Source of the DNA: an uncultured euryarchaeote
Lineage (GTDB): Archaea > Thermoplasmatota > Poseidoniia > Poseidoniales > Thalassarchaeaceae
Assembly (NCBI GenBank): GCA_937876055.1
Contig: CALEIW010000077.1
Location: forward strand, 1-10,327
Direction of reading: 5' to 3'
Length of the DNA: 10,327 bases
The notes under the pieces are model-generated. The model worked only from the letters and a program-made list of their open reading frames with translations, was not told the DNA's origin and made no database searches. This document shows, piece by piece, positions 6,657 to 10,327 of the stretch. The position numbers and the translations under genes are program-made. How positions within the stretch are numbered: the stretch's first letter is position 1; every line of letters starts with the position of its first letter.

Positions 6657-7474
6657 ACTAACTCCTCCATTGCCATCGTTAGTTCAGCATCATTAGGTGC
6701 TTTACCATGGAATGACGGATTATCTTCCATGAATGATACGCCTTTGCCCTTGACGGTATGGGCTACTATGGCGGAAGGTCCAGGTGTATCCATTGACCAT
6801 TGCAAAGCTTCGACAATCGCTTCCATGTCGTGCCCGTCGATTTCCCTGACGGACCAACCGAAAGCCTCTACCTTATTGGCAACGTCACCAATCTCCATTT
6901 GTACATTTACGAAGTCATCGTTCTGTATTCGGTTCCTATCGATTATTACGTGTAAATTGTCTAAATTATGATAACTAGCAGCCATGAACGCTTCCCATAT
7001 CTGCCCCTCTTGAGTTTCACCATCACCCAACATTACCCAAGTTTGGAAATCTAAACTATCCATTTTAGCTGCAAATGCAGTACCTATTCCAAAGGATAAT
7101 CCCATACCTAAGCTGCCTGCAGAGAAGTCTACGCCATTTGTCCATTTCATGTCTACATGACCTTGACATACAGAACCTAAGCTTCTGAAGCCATCCAAGT
7201 CTGATTGGTTGAGGAAGTTGTGTTCTTTCAAAATAGCATATACTGCTGGTGAGGCGTGACCTTTACTCATAATAAATCGGTCTCTTTGGCTTGAATCTGG
7301 ATTATTGGAATCTACATTTAGTTGAGTACCATATAGTGCGACAATTAGATCGATTGCTGACAAAGATCCACCTGGATGTCCTGCCCCTGCTTTGTGTATC
7401 ATGTCAACTATTGACCTCCGGCAATTTTTTGCCATATTCTCTAAACTTTGAACAGATACTTCAGTTCGTTTCAT
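6653..7474 (-). CDS. Transketolase, N-terminal (thiamine diphosphate-binding) subunit
   Basis: The first gene of the split transketolase pair, 273 residues from ATG 7474. AGAGHPGGSLS (29-39) near the start and SKGHASPA (70-77) are transketolase substrate and cofactor loops. The thiamine diphosphate/Mg2+ motif runs from GDG (150-152) to N181 in IDRNRIQND, the classic spacing of about 30 residues, with D151 and N181 as expected metal ligands. The VKGKGVSFME segment and a HGKAP motif close the domain. Full-length bacterial transketolases of about 660 residues join this half to the next gene product; here they are separate and translationally coupled. The gene is divergent from mqnE, with about 75 bases between the proposed starts and no obvious TATA element. 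Confidence 0.94.
   Translation of the reverse strand: MKRTEVSVQSLENMAKNCRRSIVDMIHKAGAGHPGGSLSAIDLIVALYGTQLNVDSNNPDSSQRDRFIMSKGHASPAVYAILKEHNFLNQSDLDGFRSLGSVCQGHVDMKWTNGVDFSAGSLGMGLSFGIGTAFAAKMDSLDFQTWVMLGDGETQEGQIWEAFMAASYHNLDNLHVIIDRNRIQNDDFVNVQMEIGDVANKVEAFGWSVREIDGHDMEAIVEALQWSMDTPGPSAIVAHTVKGKGVSFMEDNPSFHGKAPNDAELTMAMEELV
6664..6668 (-). promoter_or_regulatory. Shine-Dalgarno GGAGG for the transketolase C-terminal gene
   Basis: On the minus strand GGAGG sits 7 nt before the ATG at 6656, inside the 3' end of the N-terminal subunit gene. Together with the 4-bp overlap it points to coupled translation of the two subunits. It is the only canonical Shine-Dalgarno I see in the window; most other starts lack one, as expected where first genes are leaderless. 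Confidence 0.8.
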
Positions 7475-7548
7475 GGTTGTTGCTAATCAAAAGGGCCTTT
7501 GATGATTTCCAGCCTCGATTTTTTCATCAGAGTATAGATGGATTGAAT

Positions 7549-8787
7549 ATGGGCGGATTATTGCGGCGTTTTGTGAACAGGCCCATGGTAGAGACCACAG
7601 CGCCTCTTGGTGGACACAAAGATTGGCGAAGTAATCTCAAATCGATGCGAGTTCCACCTTCTGTATCTAACAATTCAATATTGACGGAAGCACTTGAATC
7701 ATTAATTCAATATGGTAGGATTAACAGAAATCAAGCCATTGAAATATACCACATGGCAGATCTTAACGCCATTTTTTCGCTAGCTAATATGGTGAAACAA
7801 TCTCGTTTTGACAATCAAATATTTTTCAACCAAAATCTCCACGTAAACACAACAAACATTTGCGTATTGGCCTGCAGATTTTGCGCATTCAGAAAGGGTC
7901 CTAGACATTCTGACGCTTATGAATTGAGTGTTGATGAATATATACATCGAATTGAACCCTATTCTGACAAAATAGATGAAGTCCATTCAGTAGGTGGATT
8001 ACATCCAACTTGGACAATCGAACATTATGAAAAATTGTATAGTAGGGCCAAAAAGAAATTTCCACATATTCACATCAAGTCTCTTACAGCAGTTGAAATT
8101 AAACACCTCGCGAAGAGATCAAATCTGTCCGTTAATGAAACTCTCAAGAAACTACAATCCGCTGGTTTAGATTCTATACCAGGCGGCGGTGCTGAAATTC
8201 TTGTTGACAAGGTTCGAGATAGAATCTGTCGAGGGAAAGAAACCAGTATTGAATACCTAGAGATACACAAGGAAGCTCATAACTTGGGGATTCCTACCAA
8301 TTGTACAATGCTTTTTGGAACAATAGAATCGATCGAAGACAGGATAACTCACCTTGAATTGCTCAGGGAACTGCAGGATGAAACTAATGGATTCCAATGT
8401 TTTGTCCCTTATCCATTTTTACCAGATTATACTAGGCTCCCCGAAGCTCAATTAGCGACTTCTAACGAGATTTTACGAACAATTGCTATTTCTCGTTTGA
8501 TGTTAGATAACATACCACATATCAAGGCCTATCGGATGAATATTGGAGATCATGTAGCCCAAATGGCATTAATATCGGGAGCAGATGATATTGACGGCAC
8601 TGTAGGTCATGAGGAAATTATGCATTCTGCGGGAAGTACTACTCCTCTGGATTCCCAAGTGGATGATTTAGTGAATCTAATTGAGGAAACAAACCAATTG
8701 TCCGTAAGAAGAAATTCAATATATTCAGAATTTGAAATTATTCGGCCCAAAAAACATGAGATTAACAGTTTGCCTCTGCTCAATTAG
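7549..8787 (+). CDS. mqnE: Aminofutalosine synthase MqnE (radical SAM)
   Basis: Futalosine route to menaquinone: a radical SAM enzyme that adds the S-adenosylmethionine-derived adenosyl group to 3-[(1-carboxyvinyl)oxy]benzoate, giving aminofutalosine. Numbering from ATG 7549 (412 residues): the 4Fe-4S cluster motif CVLACRFC has C105, C109 and C112, just after NLHVNTTN; then SVGGLHP, TAVEI (180-184), PGGGAEI (211-217), a TMLFGTIES segment, ELQDETNGFQ, and IKAYRMNIG with GADDIDGTV near the end. TAVEI..LAK..LSV and PGGGAEI separate MqnE from the related cyclase MqnC. The start is uncertain: ATG at 7585 and 7645 are also possible, and the family usually begins about 10 residues before the NSILTEALE segment, which would favour 7645 (380 residues). 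The frame stays open upstream to 7291, but that part overlaps the divergent transketolase gene and looks like its shadow. mqnA follows after 11 bp. Confidence 0.93.
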   Translation: MGGLLRRFVNRPMVETTAPLGGHKDWRSNLKSMRVPPSVSNNSILTEALESLIQYGRINRNQAIEIYHMADLNAIFSLANMVKQSRFDNQIFFNQNLHVNTTNICVLACRFCAFRKGPRHSDAYELSVDEYIHRIEPYSDKIDEVHSVGGLHPTWTIEHYEKLYSRAKKKFPHIHIKSLTAVEIKHLAKRSNLSVNETLKKLQSAGLDSIPGGGAEILVDKVRDRICRGKETSIEYLEIHKEAHNLGIPTNCTMLFGTIESIEDRITHLELLRELQDETNGFQCFVPYPFLPDYTRLPEAQLATSNEILRTIAISRLMLDNIPHIKAYRMNIGDHVAQMALISGADDIDGTVGHEEIMHSAGSTTPLDSQVDDLVNLIEETNQLSVRRNSIYSEFEIIRPKKHEINSLPLLN

Positions 8788-8798
8788 ATGTGAATAAT

Positions 8799-9596
8799 AT
8801 GTCGTGGACTAGTGTCGTTGGCCGGGTAGCTTTCACGAATTGTGATCCACTTTTTTATGGCTTAGATGAACGTTGGTCTGTATTATCCGCTCCACCAGCA
8901 TGGCTGACCGGCCATGTCCTTCGCAAAGATTGTCTAACCGCTCCAATTCCTACCGCGGATTTCGCTAAACATTCAGACAAACTAATGTTACTACCAGACC
9001 TTGGAATAGTTGCGATGGGTGCCGTAGGTTCAGTTATTCTATTTGGGTCAAGGGATTTAGATCAAATGCGTGATATTGCATTGCCTTCAGATTCCTCTAC
9101 CTCTAAGGTACTACTCCGGTGGTTACTAAAACATCGAGGATTGGATCCCAAATGTGTTGAGACGGGTCCTGATCTAAACTCTATGTTAGAACTATGCGAT
9201 GGGGCGTTGTTAATTGGTGATAGAGCACTTTCCGCCGCTTCGAAGTATCCTGATTTAGTATCTTTAGATTTAGGAGGAGAATGGACCAAGGTTACTGGCC
9301 TTCCAATGGTCTTTGGTGTATTCGCCTGCAGAAAGGATGCTCCCATAGAAAGAATTACTGAGATACACAATGATTTGACACTCAATTATCAAGCATTCAA
9401 TACCGATTCTAAATGGAAAAGCCGGGTGATCAGAAATTCCACCCAGCAAACTGGTATAGACGAAAATAGGATGGAATACTATTTCGACAATGAAGTGAGA
9501 AATACTCTAGATGCAAATTCAACCGATGGTTTACTCCTATTCTTGAAAGAAGTGTGCAAATTAGAAGAACAACCGGTTTGGGCTAAACTCGAGTAA
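8799..9596 (+). CDS. mqnA: Chorismate dehydratase MqnA
   Basis: First committed step of the futalosine menaquinone pathway: chorismate is dehydrated to 3-[(1-carboxyvinyl)oxy]benzoate, the substrate of the MqnE encoded just upstream. The product is 265 residues with the periplasmic-binding-protein-like fold of MqnA/MqnD. Visible family features are the start VGRVAFTNCDPL, LLPDLGIVAMGAVGSVILFGS, an IALPSDSSTSKVLLRWLL segment, the hallmark ALLIGDRAL, and DLGGEWTKVTGLPMVFGVFA. There is no signal peptide, so it is cytoplasmic. ATG 8799 is preferred because the family begins with a few residues before the VGR strand; an in-frame GTG at 8790 would add three residues. It forms an operon with mqnE, and its TAA abuts the TAA of the convergent HEAT-repeat gene with no base between. 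Confidence 0.91.
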   Translation: MSWTSVVGRVAFTNCDPLFYGLDERWSVLSAPPAWLTGHVLRKDCLTAPIPTADFAKHSDKLMLLPDLGIVAMGAVGSVILFGSRDLDQMRDIALPSDSSTSKVLLRWLLKHRGLDPKCVETGPDLNSMLELCDGALLIGDRALSAASKYPDLVSLDLGGEWTKVTGLPMVFGVFACRKDAPIERITEIHNDLTLNYQAFNTDSKWKSRVIRNSTQQTGIDENRMEYYFDNEVRNTLDANSTDGLLLFLKEVCKLEEQPVWAKLE

Positions 9597-10076
9597 TTAT
9601 TCTGAATAATCCAACCGTTTACTTGCTACCCATTCTAGCAAGTCTAGTGCTACTTCACACGATTCTGCAATCACTACTTCATCATCATCAACGAATCTTT
9701 CTAGCACGTCTAATGCAGTCCTATCTCCAATAGCGCCTAATGCTTCAGCAGCTTCATGTCGGACCATTACATCTTCTTCTCCGTCTTCTAATCTTTCAAT
9801 TAAGTGAGGTACAGCATGGGGGTCTTGCATCTGTCCCATAACATAGGCTATTTCGTGTTTCAATAAAGCAGACTTTGAATCATAGGCTGCAGCCAATGCG
9901 TCGACTGAATCCTTGCCACCAATGTTGCGCAATGCAAACAATGCCCTCATCCTTTGGAACATCTTTTCTTGCTCATCACATAGGACTGTTCGCAAATCTG
10001 CCACACTACGTTCACTGCTAGGTGGTGCTGGATCAACGGAATCAAACTCGGACCTCTCAGGTATGTCTTCAGTCAT
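9597..10076 (-). CDS. Half-length deoxyhypusine hydroxylase-like HEAT-repeat protein
   Basis: A 159-residue protein: an acidic, Pro/Ser-rich tail (1-24) followed by four HEAT repeats at about 25-53, 55-85, 88-118 and 120-149. Repeats 2 and 3 carry His-Glu pairs in ALLKHEIAYVMGQMQD (H74-E75) and VMVRHEAAEALGAIGD (H107-E108). In eukaryotic deoxyhypusine hydroxylase (DOHH) such HE pairs bind a di-iron centre that hydroxylates deoxyhypusine on eIF5A; that enzyme is about 300 residues with two similar four-repeat halves and four HE pairs, 33 residues apart within each half. The spacing here is also 33, and RALFALRNIGG, LLKHE.AY..GQMQD, MVRHEA.EALGAIGD and E.C..A...LEW resemble the eukaryotic N-terminal half as I recall it. 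Only one half is encoded, so a di-iron site would need a dimer. The start is ATG 10076, 1 nt after the mqnD stop. A structural HEAT scaffold is the alternative. Confidence 0.82.
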   Translation of the reverse strand: MTEDIPERSEFDSVDPAPPSSERSVADLRTVLCDEQEKMFQRMRALFALRNIGGKDSVDALAAAYDSKSALLKHEIAYVMGQMQDPHAVPHLIERLEDGEEDVMVRHEAAEALGAIGDRTALDVLERFVDDDEVVIAESCEVALDLLEWVASKRLDYSE

Positions 10077-10077
10077 T

Positions 10078-10327
10078 TTAATCCGCCCCGATAAATTCTA
10101 TCGCATCAGTGTCTAAACCGCCATCAACTAAACCTATTTTTTGACCTTCTTTCAAAAATAATCGAACCGCTGCCCTACCTTCAGGGCCATAATCAAGGGT
10201 ACGTGAATTTACGTACATCTGTACAAACTCTTTGTTTGTCTCATCGTCAATTCCTCTTCCCCATAGTTTGGCAAATTCTAGGGCTGTTTCTGGGTCATTA
10301 AGTGAATGCTCTATGGATTTCTTAACA
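10078..10327 (-). CDS. mqnD: MqnD, 1,4-dihydroxy-6-naphthoate synthase (C-terminal part, start outside window)
   Basis: The last 82 codons of a minus-strand gene that enters from the right edge and stops with TAA at 10078-10080. The visible part reads SIEHSLNDPETALEFAK, then LWGRGIDDETNKEFVQMYVN, TLDYGPEGRAAV and KIGLVDGG. The SIE..L..PE.AL pattern and MYVN..TLDYG..GR.AV are what I know from the C-terminal helices of the MqnD side of the MqnA/MqnD family. MqnD releases 1,4-dihydroxy-6-naphthoate from cyclic dehypoxanthine futalosine, late in the menaquinone pathway. A nearby mqnE-mqnA pair supports this. A second MqnA-like or other substrate-binding-like protein is the alternative because the N-terminal two thirds cannot be seen. 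The HEAT-repeat gene follows 1 nt later and is very likely co-transcribed. Confidence 0.83.
   Translation of the reverse strand, partial: VKKSIEHSLNDPETALEFAKLWGRGIDDETNKEFVQMYVNSRTLDYGPEGRAAVRLFLKEGQKIGLVDGGLDTDAIEFIGAD

Noticed and set aside
7291..7548. In-frame upstream extension of mqnE by 86 codons.
   Set aside because: Most of it overlaps the divergent transketolase N-terminal gene, and its translation is hydrophobic noise unlike any MqnE N-terminus.
8788..8793. ATG immediately after the mqnE stop as the mqnA start.
   Set aside because: It is followed directly by TGA and is in a different frame from mqnA.
9913..10116. Plus-strand frame of 67 codons across the HEAT-gene start.
   Set aside because: Shadow of the HEAT-repeat gene and the mqnD end, with no recognisable features.
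1..10327. CRISPR arrays, insertion sequences, att sites or prophage genes.
   Set aside because: No regularly spaced repeats, inverted terminal repeats, transposase or integrase motifs were seen; all genes look like chromosomal core or metabolic genes.

Overview
The window looks like a compact, gene-dense piece of an archaeal chromosome. The evidence is an archaeal-type RNA 2'-phosphotransferase with an N-terminal zinc finger, an archaeal-type CoaBC, an archaeal/eukaryotic-type prolyl-tRNA synthetase ending in tyrosine, and a transketolase split into two polypeptides. Moderate GC, GTG starts, few Shine-Dalgarno sites and near-zero spacing between genes would fit a marine planktonic euryarchaeon such as Marine Group II/III (Thermoplasmatota). 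That assignment is inference from gene types, not from a marker phylogeny.

Layout, left to right. The minus-strand 5' part of kptA (1-504, cut by the window edge) is divergent from a plus-strand FadA-like thiolase (609-1742). The thiolase ends tail-to-tail with a minus-strand four-helix membrane protein carrying a C-terminal zinc ribbon (1744-2301). Divergent from that gene is coaBC (about 2380-3567), followed by proS (3617-5137), which ends 3 bp from a minus-strand two-helix membrane protein of unknown function (5141-5653). Upstream of that, on the same strand, lies the two-gene transketolase operon (tktN 6653-7474, tktC 5718-6656, 4-bp overlap, clear internal Shine-Dalgarno).

The right third is mainly a menaquinone block of the futalosine pathway. 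mqnE (about 7549-8787) and mqnA (8799-9596) are on the plus strand. Meeting them tail-to-tail on the minus strand are a small HEAT-repeat protein (9597-10076) and, 1 nt upstream of it, the 3' end of mqnD (10078-10327, cut by the edge). MqnA makes the MqnE substrate from chorismate, and MqnD acts at the end of the naphthoate part of the pathway; mqnB and mqnC are not visible here.

The most striking gene is the 159-residue HEAT protein. It looks like exactly one half of eukaryotic deoxyhypusine hydroxylase (DOHH), with two His-Glu metal-ligand motifs 33 residues apart, as in each half of the eukaryotic enzyme. It may be a single-half DOHH that would have to dimerise to build a di-iron site. Secondary oddities are a CoaC domain with Glu where the catalytic His is expected, and a ProRS whose C-terminal zinc site appears lost. 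No RNA genes, CRISPR arrays, insertion sequences or large repeats were seen, and no gene-free stretch exceeds about 105 bases.
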